Counted from the first letter of the stretch, positions 1-9,887 are shown. The stretch is 21,659 nucleotides of DNA from Plakobranchus ocellatus (GCA_019648995.1 BLXT01004258.1:58739-80397); one strand, 5' to 3'. Notes: generated by a model from the sequence alone, not told the origin. Translations and numbers: made by a program.

Positions 1-870
1 ATATCATCGGGATGAACACTCACGTATAACATTTTTCTCATGAGATTTTGTGAAGATTTTCTACAGTCTTAATTCCTGATTTGGTTGGTGAAAATGGCCT
101 CTTCCTTCTTAATAGAAGATTTCACGATAGCTCGGAAAAAAAACTGTTTTTTTAAATAACGGACAAAAAAAACATATGTAAAATCCTATCTAAATCTTAC
201 TCCAAACTTTCTAAATTCTGAAGACGAGGACGCCATACTGCCTGAGAACATTTGTACCTTCCTAGATCTTCTGTCCATCCTCTTATGTGTTTTGCGAATG
301 GGCTATAAATATATTAGGTGTCTCCACTCTATCTTGAAGATTTTCTATTGCCTTGTCGGCGTACACAATCACTTCCGGTCATGAGCCTATTTCTGGGCAT
401 GGCTGTCGAAGACTATATTGCATTCTTTTGCATACATATCAGCTCAGTGAGCCAATCATTAAGCTCTGTTTTTGGAAGCAGCCTTGTAAAATAAAATTGG
501 AACTTACTATAATTCACTCTGAGACACTCTAAGCGAATTTTAGAAACACGTCTTAGTGGGCAGCGGTATGTTTCTTATTGCTTAACTTTATGTTTAACAA
601 AACCTTCAATATAACAACATCAAAACAACCTTGACCGGGCAACGTGTAGAAGTGACTAACATTACTCTTCAAGTCCCGAAAGAAAATAAAGATAATGTGG
701 TGCAACAGGGCAATCGCCCCATGGTCTTTGTCGCATTTGGCCACAAAAACTAAATAGACATTTTGCTTTTATTTCTCAGATGAGTTCATTATTTTTCTCG
801 AATTATGACAAAAGAGGATATGTTTCGTACCCATAACACGTTTTTGTATCATAGCTTATACAAACAAATG
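1..870. other. AT-rich stretch without recognisable gene
   Basis: I see no convincing coding region, RNA gene or tandem repeat here. The longest open frame (minus strand, 553-744, 63 codons) has no motif I recognise. A minus-strand stretch at about 190-300 reads through without stops for roughly 30 codons and contains a W-T-E-D-L piece, faintly like the C-terminal region of some non-LTR retrotransposon proteins, but this is too weak to call. Confidence 0.5.
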
Positions 871-1112
871 CTTAATAGACCAAGATTGTCAGCCAGCATA
901 CCGCCACCTTGCTAACATAACAGTCAATCTCCAAATCAGCAGTTTTGAGAAAAACTAAAAGATGTAAAACAAAAGTTTTTGTTAAAAAATATGCATGATT
1001 TTCAGGTAAATTCTTTGAAATCATAGAATATGGAAATGCAACACATTTACTTGATCGTTGAGTTTCGGTAGTGAAATAATTGAGATCTAGAGCAATATCA
1101 AACGCTGATTTT

Positions 1113-1361
1113 GAGATAGACCATTTTGTTTTCCTGAGATAGACCATTTTGCAACCACTGGTCAATGAGGTAAACAATTTGATTTTCTAAATCAAAATGG
1201 TCTTTCTCAGCTGTTTGGACAGATTAATATGCATAAATTTAAAATATTTAATTTTGTCTTAGTTGATTTTTTCCACATAACACAGATTAAAAGAGAATTT
1301 TTCAAAGATTAGTATGGTGGGTCAGAGTCATTTTGGTCTATCTCTGAGATAGACCATTATG
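1113..1361. repeat. Cluster of a 16-bp motif in direct and inverted copies
   Basis: The motif GAGATAGACCATTTTG occurs at 1113-1128 and 1136-1151, with a one-base variant (ATTATG end) at 1346-1361. Its inverse occurs at 1193-1208 (CAAAATGGTCTTTCTC) and 1329-1344 (CATTTTGGTCTATCTC). The last inverted and direct copies abut around one base, giving a perfect 11-bp hairpin stem at 1334-1356. The arrangement of direct copies at one end and an inverted copy about 200 bp away resembles the ends of a small palindromic (MITE or foldback) element. No target duplication was recognised. Confidence 0.6.
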
Positions 1362-1399
1362 TTATCAAGGTGACGACGTTGAAAAATGCAAAACAGTTT

Positions 1400-1984
1400 T
1401 AAAACGTGGTGAAATGTTTTGGAATCAAACCTTCAAAAGTTAGCAAACAAAAGGTTGGGAGAGTTGTATGGTTCGCGTAATGTTACAGATAGTGGAGTTA
1501 AGATCTACTCGCCAATCTGCGTCATGTCATAAAATACCATTGAAATCCAGAGCAAAAGCAAAACAAGAATCCAAATAAATTTTGACATGATTACTATTTG
1601 AATTTTTCACGTACATTAGTGTAAGACAACTTTGCCTTTCTTTGTTGCGTTTTTAAGATTTAAAAAATCAGGCCTCGTTCTGTTCTCAGAAATTTCTTTC
1701 TCAATAATTTAACAGTTGCACTGTTTTATTTGAACGGCTGATGTACTCTAGTGATCTAAAAATGTTTTCGCATCGGCGCATAATGCGAAACGACCATAGC
1801 AAACTCGTTGCTGAATAAGGCTAGGGGGTCCACAGCGTCCGCACTTCCGCTTCATCACGCTTCATCACAAATTACGTACCTTAGCGTAGCGTGTAGCCCG
1901 TATCCACAGCGTCCTCACACGTCCTCACACTTTTTTTTTTTTCGCGCTCTTTTCTCTGTGATATTGCAGATTGTTTTTTTTTAC
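1400..1984. other. Intergenic DNA with short local duplications and a hairpin
   Basis: No gene is visible. TTTCGCAT at 1766-1773 and ATGCGAAA at 1783-1790 form an 8-bp hairpin with a 9-base loop. Two 10-bp units are duplicated head to tail: GCTTCATCAC at 1849-1858 and 1859-1868, and GTCCTCACAC at 1911-1920 and 1921-1930. CCACAGCGTCC also occurs twice, near 1830 and near 1903. T-rich tracts follow, at about 1931-1942 and 1973-1982. This is where homology to the Gypsy fragment on its right stops, so the slippage-prone stretch may mark the breakpoint. Confidence 0.55.
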
Positions 1985-2292
1985 TTTTAGAGTCAACACA
2001 AATTTATCAAAATCAAATGCAAAAGTATCCACAGGTTTCCTACTAGCATGCTCACAAATTCGGTAATTCTATATCAGAAAAACTGCCGAAGTTTGAAGCG
2101 TCGTTTCTCAAAATGAATTTCTCATTCAAATCTTCCAAAACAAAAATGGGATCACTCGAAAAAATTCTTTGATTTTTAGGTAAAGCTTCTTGGCAGACAA
2201 CTTTGTTTGGTTGACCTTTCTTTAGTAAACTTGTAGGAGGTGCAGACAAGTTGGCAAACTTGAGGTTGAATTTTCTTTTGCAACTGTGACAG
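1985..2292 (-). pseudogene. Ty3/Gypsy pol relic, copy 1: RT thumb to RNase H start
   Basis: Part of a decayed retrotransposon polyprotein. Reading leftward on the minus strand, a frame of about 80 codons carries KFANLSAPPTSLLKKG, the connection between reverse transcriptase and RNase H. It then carries FSSDPIFVLEDLNEKFILR and NDASNFG at about 2094-2105, matching the TDAS-G first catalytic segment of Gypsy RNase H with the threonine changed to asparagine. After a frameshift or stop, HASRKP at 2033-2050 matches the next RNase H block. Homology ends near 1985, before the TDH block seen in copy 2. The upstream (right) end is interrupted by the inserted element at 2293-2968. Stops and frame changes show it is dead. 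Family assignment rests on order and spacing of motifs, not on a search. Confidence 0.82.
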
Positions 2293-2968
2293 AATTGTCT
2301 GTCGTGATTTAATCCTAGATCTAGTCTCGCACGGCTGATCTTTTGACTTAGCATTGTTCTTTTGTAATATTTAGTTATTGTTCCAATTCAGCCCGACTAT
2401 GCCTATTTCATATTTCAAAAAAAACTATTATTGTTTTCGCTTGCTTCACCTTTGTAGATAAAGGAATTTTCAGAAAGTTCTCGAAGGTGTGAGAAAGCTG
2501 TTTACAAGAGGTTGTTAGATTGTATCTAGAAAGGAGATAGGCTGTTTATGTGTTGAGGAGAGAATAAATGAGAGTATTTGATTGATCGATATTTTTAGCT
2601 AATCTTGCTTACATGAGTCGGTTATTTAAGATTTTTCTGGTATGGGTTGTTTGTAAAATATTGAGCAAATAAGCGTGAGTATTGCATAACTAGTATTTTC
2701 TATAAGCTATGGACGGTGGGTATGAAAGAGAGCGCTGTAAGAGTGTTGAGGAGATCACTGAAAGATAGACAGCGGATAATTGTTAATTTGTAGATCTACA
2801 AATTGATACCTTGCTGTTCTGAAATTGCTTTCGATTTCAATTCATAAAATTTGCGTTCAATTTTCGGCAAGATTTGGACTGATTTCTGTACTTTAGTCTA
2901 TATTTAAAAGAGCTCTTTGCTACAGGCAGCGCTCAACTAGATCTATGATTATATAGCGCAAACCCATT
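2293..2968. mobile_element. MITE-like element copy A, inserted in Gypsy copy 1 (8-bp TSD)
   Basis: A 676-bp insert splits the Gypsy reverse transcriptase between the GYCHK region and the KFNLKFANLS region. Exact direct repeats TGTGACAG lie at 2285-2292 and 2969-2976, as expected for an 8-bp target duplication. The ends are imperfect inverted repeats of about 45 bp: both start AAT and share a core TAATC(C/A)TAGATCTAGT in inverse orientation. No long open frame is present, so it is non-autonomous. An 8-bp duplication is typical of hAT-type elements, but the tips lack the usual CAG-type hAT start, so the superfamily is inference. It includes a 20-bp perfect palindrome at 2785-2804. Related copies: 20396-21073 and 21234 onward. 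Confidence 0.8.
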
Positions 2969-3630
2969 TGTGACAGTAACCCATTAATTCTATCAAACTT
3001 TTGACTTGTTTCTTGTTAGTGACTACCTCAATATTCAAAATCTTGTTCACTTTAGACAGCTCCAGCCTAAGAGATATTGCGCAGGAACTCTATCTCAGCA
3101 AATCCGAGGAATGTTTTACTTTGTCCGGCCAAAACAGCGTGACTTTGAAGTCACATTTTCAAATAGTTGATTTACTGCCTTCAAATGTTCTGGCCATGAA
3201 GACGAGTAAATAAGTGTGTCATTGAAATAAGAAATAAAATTGTAAATTCCACCAGTAACAATTGCATTTGCGGGCAAATGTTGATGGTGTATTAGATAAA
3301 CCAAAAGTGCAGTGCTCTCATTGTCTTCTCTCAGATCAATAAAAAAAAAAATTAATTTCCAAGCTTAGTGAATAACTCCTATTGATAAGAAATTGTTGAA
3401 TTTCCTAAAATCAATGTAAAAAAAAAAATCTTGTCATTAGGCTACGTAATAAGTACAAAAGGTGACGGGTAAGTATTTTGGAGGTTCAATTACATTCATT
3501 TTGACATTTTGATCATTTCCGTAACTTTTTAAACAACATTTTCTTAGATGCAGTGGCAAAGAATATGGCTTTAGATTTTTGTCAATATCAGTTTCATGTC
3601 TAGACAAATCCATCAAGAACGTCACAATTT
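2969..3630 (-). pseudogene. Ty3/Gypsy pol relic, copy 1: reverse transcriptase fingers to thumb
   Basis: Motifs run leftward in the expected order but in several frames. DLSRHETDID near 3580-3610 and KPYSLPLHLRK near 3540-3571 match the pre-RT segment, followed by MNVIEPPK near 3480-3500. YIDFRKFNN near 3393-3420 matches the D-[YF]-R-K-L-N block, and FGLSNTPSTFARK at 3267-3305 matches the palm. YFND at 3218-3229 takes the place of the catalytic YxDD, so the first catalytic aspartate is lost, followed by LIYSSSWPEHL. EIEFLRN near 3085 matches the FLGH block, and NKKQVKSL at 2995-3018 with GYCHK just beyond is the thumb. The frame shifts between FGLSN and YFND. The catalytic stretch between the DFRKLN and FGLSN blocks is shorter than in intact elements, suggesting an internal deletion. 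Non-functional. Confidence 0.85.
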
Positions 3631-3972
3631 ACATTAGACTCCATGATTCTTTATCCGCTCTCCATTTGTATTTATTAAAATTCTGGTTACCATTGGCCTA
3701 TAAAAGCATTTCTGCAAACAATTTTGCAGGTCTCCAATGCAGACAACGTTACTCAGCATTCTCTTTCTTACATTTAAAGTTCCAGGCAGGCTTTGCATTA
3801 GTTCAGTATCCTAGCTCGTGCAATCAAAATGTGCCAGTGGACACATGGACTTTTGAAAGACACCGTGTCATCAGAAATTTCATCAGAATATCAGCGCGGC
3901 AGCCATCGGCAAAAAAGAGCTACTTAATGGAATTTTGACAGACCATTCGCATTTACATAAGACTGAAGGCAC
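3631..3972. other. Stretch between Gypsy relic and putative pseudogene
   Basis: If the Gypsy copy extended further upstream, protease or gag would lie here on the minus strand. I could not recognise an aspartic protease DTG-type motif or a CCHC zinc knuckle in any minus-strand frame. A plus-strand open frame of 119 codons (3579-3938) overlaps the end of the Gypsy relic on the opposite strand and has no recognisable domain; I regard it as chance. Confidence 0.45.
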
Positions 3973-4768
3973 ATGCCCAGTTCTGATGGTGACGGTGATC
4001 TGCATCCCACCGAACCCAAAGAGTTTTAATCAAAGTTTGTGAGAGTCAAAATGTTGATAGACGCTTCAACCCTAAAACACTCTTCCAAAGAGAAGAGTCA
4101 CCTGAGTATCATTCTATTGATCTCCCTTCTACATCCTCCAGTCAGAGAAAATAGGACAGTGCATAGAACATCCACTCAGATCCCACTGCATCGACTCTGG
4201 CTTGGGTTCAAAGACACCAGCAGAATCCTAAAAGTGAGCTTACGGTGTATTGAATCGAAAAAGGTATTCGGCCAAGGAATGGGTCAATGGTATCAAGAAA
4301 ACGGCCAGAGCTAAAGAAAAAAAAAGGACATGGTGAGAGTTTTGGGCATAAAATAATGCAAAACTAAAATGGAAGAAAGTAACTTCCGCGCTCTCTGGCA
4401 GCTTAAGTGTCTCATTCAGTTTAGAGGGACCTTTTGGACAGTGATGTTACTAAAGTGGAAGAGGAAAGAGTCAAGGCTAAAAGTGATCTTCGTGGATTGA
4501 TATCTTTCAAGAAGATATTTTGCATAGAAAATAAAAGTTTGCAAGAAATGTTTTATGATCGCGCACGAGAAATCTTGTTCTAGCTGAAAGTGGGGATGGA
4601 ATGTTGAACGGATTGGTGATACTTGATGCTGCAGAGCTTGATTTGAAAGAATTGTATCGCAGCCGTATTCCTATCGATCCATGCAAACCCAAAGACTTTG
4701 ACTGGTCATGTGATGAAAGTCTCGTTCCTGAGACTCACCATGATTTTTATAAAGTGCTGCATGATTGA
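3973..4768 (+). pseudogene. Frameshifted coding relic of unknown family
   Basis: The plus strand shows successive stop-poor pieces in different frames with protein-like composition. From an ATG at 3973 a short acidic start reads MPSSDGDGDLHPTEPKEF and then stops. A second frame continues with CESQNVDRRFNPKTL and, after two stops, WVQRHQQNPKSELTVY near 4200-4250. Near 4260-4320 a third frame reads YSAKEWVNGIKKTARAKEKK. From about 4441 a frame reads DVTKVEEERVKAKSDLRGL and then a long helical stretch. A last shift near 4575 gives VLAESGDGMLNGLVILDAAE and later IPIDPCKPKDFDW and ETHHDFYKVLHD, ending at a TGA at 4766-4768. No intron boundaries separate the pieces, which fits a retrocopy. I do not recognise the family. 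It could instead be transposon-derived. No target duplication or poly(A) tail was seen. Confidence 0.45.
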
Positions 4769-5178
4769 AAATGCACAATGAAAAACATTTTCTTACCGTA
4801 CTGCAGTTCTAAGGTTACTCTAGTCTATCTACAACTAAGTTAGAAGTACAGGAACACTATGAATTTTATCCATTTCAACATATTTGATGAGCATCCGATA
4901 CGACAGAATAGAGATAGAAGAAAAATCCTTTTTTCATATTCAGATAAAAAAGTTTTGGAGTAAACTGATGGACGCGACTCACATTATATTTGGTTTGGAT
5001 CTCACGAGACGTATATCAAAACGTGAAATCTGTGCGTTTAGTCCATATACATATACTTTCTCCATGCATTTTATGTTTAATAGCCGAAAACGGAAATAAA
5101 CTGTTGAATTTTTTTCGTTGCTAAGAATGTTGTCATGAATCAGAAATAAAGGGTGGGATATGGCGAAAGGGAAATAGA
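4769..5178. other. Intergenic, nothing recognised
   Basis: AT-rich DNA between the pseudogene-like relic and the GA microsatellite. The 71-codon plus-strand frame at 4884-5099 has no recognisable motif. Confidence 0.5.
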
Positions 5179-5243
5179 CAAAGGAAGAAAGAGGAGGAGG
5201 GAGAGGGAGAAAGACAGAGATGGAGAGAGAGAGAGAGAAAGAA

Positions 5244-5294
<51 letters not shown>
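5179..5294. repeat. GA-rich microsatellite
   Basis: A purine-only or nearly purine-only tract that starts irregular (GGAGGAGGGAG type) and becomes an almost pure (GA)n run at about 5253-5293, interrupted by AAAG units at 5238-5255. The 144-codon minus-strand open frame across it (long serine/leucine run) is a product of the repeat, not a gene. Confidence 0.95.
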
Positions 5295-5920
5295 AATATA
5301 AAGACAGACATAAAAAAGAATAGTGATTTAAACAAGCTCAGCTGTAGAAAATGAAAAAAAAAATTGTTGGCTCCCCTAACTTTTTCAAATTTTAAGGAGA
5401 TTATTATCCCCACTGTTTTAGAATAAAGACTGCTCGCTCAATATAATTAGTAAGTTATAACCGATCTGCAGTTTAAGATCCACTATAAACTAAATAATAC
5501 ACAAATCTGTGAAAAATCCTATTGACGAACACTTCATTACTTTAGCTTAATTCATTAATGTGACCTAAAATGTAGGACAAATTAGGCTTCAGAATAATTC
5601 AAGAACTCCTTCATCGTTGAATTCTTTTACTTTTTTATTTCACGAAAGAAACAACACAATCTCTATAGTTTACATTCTAGATTTTGGAAAGCACAATAAT
5701 TTAAGCTGCACTTTTGCTCATTACCATGAAGAAAAAAAAGTAGTGTTGGGTGAGATCTACAAAAGATATTAAATATGCAAATCATACAACATATAATGTA
5801 GGCCTACATGTACAGATTGAGAACATTTAAACAAACCTTACAATTATGCTGCTCCGTTTTAAAATGTCATGGCAAGAAGTTAGAAATTCTGCACTTAAAA
5901 TTTAGGAGGATGTTATATAT
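5295..5920. other. Intergenic, nothing recognised
   Basis: AT-rich spacer. It includes a 12-bp palindrome TGTAGGCCTACA near 5798-5809, a short sequence common in mollusc non-coding DNA. No gene or RNA feature recognised. Confidence 0.5.
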
Positions 5921-6095
5921 TGTTGTTATTGTTAAAGGTGTTATTGAAGTTGCTGTTGTTGATGTTTTTGCAAGTCTTACTGATGTTATTGATGGTGTGC
6001 CGTTACTGTTGATGATGCTGTTGTCGCTGTTGTTGGTGTTGTTGCTGTTGTCGGCATTGTTCATATTGTTTATATTGTTTTTATTGCTTATTAAA
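5921..6095. repeat. Degenerate GTT/GCT/GAT trinucleotide tract
   Basis: Triplets of the form GTT, ATT, GAT and GCT repeat irregularly, as in an old (GTT)n-type microsatellite that has accumulated changes. Read on the minus strand it gives an asparagine-rich frame and on the plus strand a leucine/valine-rich frame. Both are repeat artefacts in my view, because a triplet repeat keeps all frames open. Confidence 0.8.
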
Positions 6096-6166
6096 TGCAC
6101 GAGAGAAGGATCTGTTTGATTTATTTTTTTATTTGTTTTATTCTGTTTTGGACCAAAACCACTTCA

Positions 6167-6386
6167 GAGGTCTTCACTGAGCCAACAATTTTATTTTTGA
6201 AAAATACTCTCCTCCCTTAGGTGAATATTTAAAATGACAAATTATCAATTTGCCGTTTGATGATTTATAATAAGGTGGAGGTCTTCAATAAGCTAACAAT
6301 TTAATTTTTGAAAAATACTCTACTCCCTTAGGTGAAAACCTAAAATGACAAACTATCAATTTACCGCTTAATGATTTATAATAAGC
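6167..6386. repeat. Two-unit tandem duplication, about 110 bp per unit
   Basis: Unit 1 (6167-6277) and unit 2 (6278-6386) both start GAGGTCTTCA. They share TTTTTGAAAAATACTCT, CTCCCTTAGGTGAA, AAAATGACAAA and ATGATTTATAATAAG in the same order with scattered substitutions. They lie downstream of the GPCR stop codon, possibly within or just beyond its 3' region. No coding potential. Confidence 0.9.
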
Positions 6387-6702
6387 AATTTAAAGCTTAA
6401 GAAAGCGTTGACAAAATTTTGGAATGATAGGAAAAAAATAGTAGCAAACATCATAATATACAAAGGTGTCAAAGAAAACTGACAATCAGATAGGCAAGGA
6501 AAGCGAAAAAAAAGTGATGGTTAACCCACTAGCCATGAGAGACTGCAATGTGATCTTAGATCTTTAGGCGCTCGTCAGGCTAAGTCCTTGTCAGGCTCTA
6601 ACTAAAATCACCGTTAAACAGTCCCTCCGGATTTCAAAGCAGTTACGATAGCAACTGAATCATCGACGCCACGACAGCAGAGAAGGAAAAACCTAAAGAT
6701 TG
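6387..6702. other. Presumed 3' flank or 3' UTR of the GPCR gene
   Basis: Lies directly downstream of the receptor stop codon on the minus strand. I see no minus-strand AATAAA within the first 300 bases; the nearest clear ones (TTTATT on the plus strand) are near 6121-6131. The 3' end of the transcript therefore cannot be placed from the sequence. Confidence 0.35.
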
Positions 6703-7761
6703 TCATCTGCCTCTCTTCTTTCCAAATAGATCCAGGAAGGTAGTGCGGTAAATCGTGTTGTAGTTGAGATAAACGACAATGTTAAGTGTAAAGTTGAGGA
6801 GCAGGAACGCCTCTACAAAAATCATCAGTACGTCGTACGACAAGCGATACGTCCCGACGTTGTTCAGGCCAGGAACTGTCTGTCTCAAAATAGACGCAAC
6901 CATGGCCGGTGCATTACACGCCAAGAAAACTGTAGATACGAGTATGACCACTTTGATTACCTGAACCTCTCGACTGCTCGCCTTAGAATTTTGCAATGAA
7001 TCAGTGCTGAGATTAGTAGAGTCTCGAATATTTTTCTCTTTGCCTAATTGTGACCTGTTGCGGAATCTCGAAGACCGTTTCAGCGCGATAATCATAAAAA
7101 GGAGGCAAATTGTTACAATGAAAAAGGAAAGATAGAAAACGGTCCCTCGGTATATATCAGAATACCGGGCTCTCTGTACATATTCAGGGTGAAAAATGAG
7201 CTGAAGCTGGGACACATTAGTGTTAGGATTTGGTGCAATGTTTATCTTTGTGCCCGTCAAAGCATATGTTGTAGTGCCAATTAAGATAGCTGTAGCTGAT
7301 AAGATGAAAATTCTCTGTCGGCGAGCGGTGAACAACGTTTTGACCCGAAGAGGCAGGACAACACTGCAGCATCTGACTACGGCTAAGACAGTTGTAGACA
7401 ACAGAGACGTCATACTGGGCACAGTGGCTACTGCCAGCAGGAGAATGTACAGCGCATACATCGAGCCCTGGACCTGGCCAGACGCAAGGTATCTGAGACC
7501 GTTGCACACTCCGGCTATCGTGCCGAGAAAGCCGACAGTACCGTCTGCGATGGAGAGGATCAAAAATGACTCTTTCGCAGATTCGTTGATGCTCATCCGC
7601 TTAAAAACGATAAAATTGATGATGTTAGTGATGAAGGCAGATACTGAAAAGACTGTGCTCAGACAAACTCTGACAGTGACAGCCAAGATCCAGAGGGCGG
7701 TTTCGCTAATGATATCTGCTCTCATGTCTGGGGCAGGTGAGGTTGAGTTGATGAATTCCAT
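6703..7761 (-). CDS. Class A GPCR, gastropod chemosensory-receptor type
   Basis: A single uninterrupted 352-residue frame, the full length of a rhodopsin-type receptor. Hydrophobic segments fit seven helices at about residues 23-53, 64-90, 100-130, 150-169, 205-227, 269-292 and 308-333. Family landmarks: N46 in TM1, LSIAD73 in TM2, R130 at the end of TM3 in LAVVRCCSVVLPL, FLACNAP (279-285) in place of CWxP in TM6, and NIVVY (327-331) in place of NPxxY in TM7. N5-S-T and N182-V-S are possible extracellular glycosylation sites; the tail is short and basic. The VVRCC-x-V-x-P-L signature recalls the intronless candidate chemosensory receptors of Aplysia and relatives, hence a proposed role in odour or taste detection in the sensory cell membrane. 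The start has G at -3 and +4 and an in-frame TAG 12 bases upstream. Unusual: no cysteine at the top of TM3 or in extracellular loop 2. A peptide-receptor role is the alternative; the ligand is unknown. Confidence 0.93.
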   Translation of the reverse strand: MEFINSTSPAPDMRADIISETALWILAVTVRVCLSTVFSVSAFITNIINFIVFKRMSINESAKESFLILSIADGTVGFLGTIAGVCNGLRYLASGQVQGSMYALYILLLAVATVPSMTSLLSTTVLAVVRCCSVVLPLRVKTLFTARRQRIFILSATAILIGTTTYALTGTKINIAPNPNTNVSQLQLIFHPEYVQRARYSDIYRGTVFYLSFFIVTICLLFMIIALKRSSRFRNRSQLGKEKNIRDSTNLSTDSLQNSKASSREVQVIKVVILVSTVFLACNAPAMVASILRQTVPGLNNVGTYRLSYDVLMIFVEAFLLLNFTLNIVVYLNYNTIYRTTFLDLFGKKRGR

Positions 7762-9887
7762 AGCGATGCTCTATCAACAAAGATCCACGCACATACAAAA
7801 AGCCTGAAAGAACAATATAATCCAATTGAAAAGGTAAATGCAACATTAATGTCCTGATTCTTAACCTTTTATCTAGCCCTGGTCAAACATGTGTGTAATA
7901 AAACTTAAGGCAATTGAAAAGTTTATAAGTGAAATTTCATTTACACTGGTAACATCATTGCCTTCATTACATTCAAAAGTCACCGCGTCCAAAATAAGCA
8001 CAGAGGATACTTATCGAGTCATCCTGCCAACGTCACTACTCGTCTGATGTACCGTCGTGCTCCCTAGGTTGTGTTGGTCTACCCCCTCACCGTATGCGAT
8101 TGGTTCTGATATTTTTTCGGACTCTTGGATCTTTTCATGAAATATTTTCACTTATTTGTGTGTTTATGGGGTACTAGATAAATAGTTGGAGGAGGGTTTC
8201 GTAACTTTCCCAAGAGTCTTTATTTTTAATTAATTTTCGCGTGCAATTAGCACGAAACATCTAACTACAAAATTATTGATGCTTTATTTCCATCTTTTTG
8301 GGTCACTGCTGTACTATGGACGAGCTGTGTCGCTGTTAGAAACATACAAGTGTTCGTGTTTCTTAGTTTAATTTCACTTTACACATTTTAAATATTTACC
8401 GGTAAACGATTAAAAATAAATTGTGGAAATTACGTATATCTTTTGATAAAAATATTTGTATAATTCATATCGCTAACCCCTGTAATTTTTCGCTTAAAAA
8501 TGAATCCATGAGCGAAGTTCACACATGTTATAACATTCTTTACAGCTTGAATCGGAGAAAAATGTCTTGGATCTTACTATTATTATTTATTTCCTTCTTC
8601 TTTTGATTTAAAATTCAGATTAAAGAAAATCAGAGGTAAATATTAAAACTTTATTTATTATTCTTCATTGAAACACCAATTAGATTTGTTTTGTGATAAA
8701 TTATTACTTTAGAAGGTGCTCGTTCAACTGTTATGTTCTAATATATTTCAAGTTGACATTTTTTAGTGAGAACAATTTTTTATTAAACGAAACAAGACAA
8801 AAGAATTATTGAAGGTTCGGATAATTATTCCGAGACCACGAAAGTTTTCTGAATATAAGTTCTTGATGTATAATCCCTGATTATTTCGCAGTATATAAAA
8901 TCACATTTTATGGTCAATAAAACTACGTTATTATCGCCCGTACGCAGCAGCCGTGGGATTGTTTTTAAGGTTTCTTGATGTCTTGATTATATTGACCATA
9001 AGGATATTTTCTTTATTTAAGAGGGGGAAAAAGGGACAAAGGGGGAGCGGACATTATTATTCTAGAAGCTGCTGCAGGTTCGAATGTTGTTATGTGTTAA
9101 AAGTCTGTCTAAAGCTACGTTTTTAAAGATATAAATTATAGATCTGTACATGGAATTAACGTTACTTCCCCAATACCCAGTAGGCTTAGAAGATTGTTTT
9201 CATGTGCAGCGTACACACTAACAGGATCAATAATTTCTACATCCATCTGATTTACATATACCTCTGGATAACAAAATTTACGCACCAATATTTTAATTTT
9301 TTAGATGAAATTTCGGTAAAATACCATTGTTATTATTTCCGGTATGCAGCTCATATTCGAGGAGACAGCTGAATGGTCTATTAATTTTTTATTCTTGAAA
9401 CGGTTAAATTTGAAAAATTTTATATTTTATGGATTCATTGGCGCTCCATATAAATTTGTTACACCTTTGCCCTTAGCTTCTTTATCGTCAGATACAAAAA
9501 TAACTGTCGGTAGAAACGAAAGATTTCATGAAAAAAACGCGCCATCCATTTTTTTTTTTTCACTTTTTTTTTGACAGGGGCTAAGGGAAGATTTTATTTT
9601 CACAGACAGCAGCAATACGGAGGTTGTCGTCAAGCTGATGGACAAATTGTCGCTCTTCCACATTGATAAACTGGAATAAAAAAAATGTATATCTATACAA
9701 TTTAATTTGCAAAAGAATTCCTCTATATTTCTTAAGGTTGATATTGAACATAGCATACATAACACAATATTAAAGCTAGTGCAGTTTAGCTCATCACGTT
9801 TTGTGGCTTTTGGATAAAATAAAAAAATTTAATTAAATAATACGGCGTTTTAAGTCTTCCTTTATTTAATCATATCTAATTTTTCAA
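7762..9887. other. AT-rich intergenic region upstream of the GPCR
   Basis: About 2.1 kb without a recognisable gene. It should contain the receptor promoter and any 5' UTR exon, reading on the minus strand, but I could not place a TATA box or initiator with confidence. Open frames at 8421-8606, 9344-9574 and 9526-9765 have low-complexity composition and no motifs. A 12-bp palindrome TTTACCGGTAAA sits near 8395-8406, and GGTTCGAAT near 9077 resembles a tRNA B-box but has no A-box or cloverleaf around it. Confidence 0.5.

Noticed and set aside
872..1177. 101-codon minus-strand frame
   Set aside because: No recognisable motif, AT-driven composition, and it runs into the 16-bp repeat cluster.
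4979..5413. 144-codon minus-strand frame with serine/leucine run
   Set aside because: Produced by the (GA)n microsatellite; flanking residues show no domain.
5808..6119. Leucine/valine-rich plus-strand frame and asparagine-rich minus-strand frame
   Set aside because: Both come from the degenerate trinucleotide repeat, which is open on both strands.
6815..6850. CTGATGA core of a hammerhead ribozyme on the minus strand
   Set aside because: It lies inside the GPCR coding sequence and the GAAA and cleavage-site elements are missing.
7220..7807. 195-codon plus-strand open frame
   Set aside because: It is antisense to the intact GPCR gene; the minus-strand frame has seven helices and family motifs, this one has none.
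9060..9100. GGTTCGAAT as a tRNA gene
   Set aside because: No A-box, no acceptor stem pairing and no cloverleaf could be built around it.
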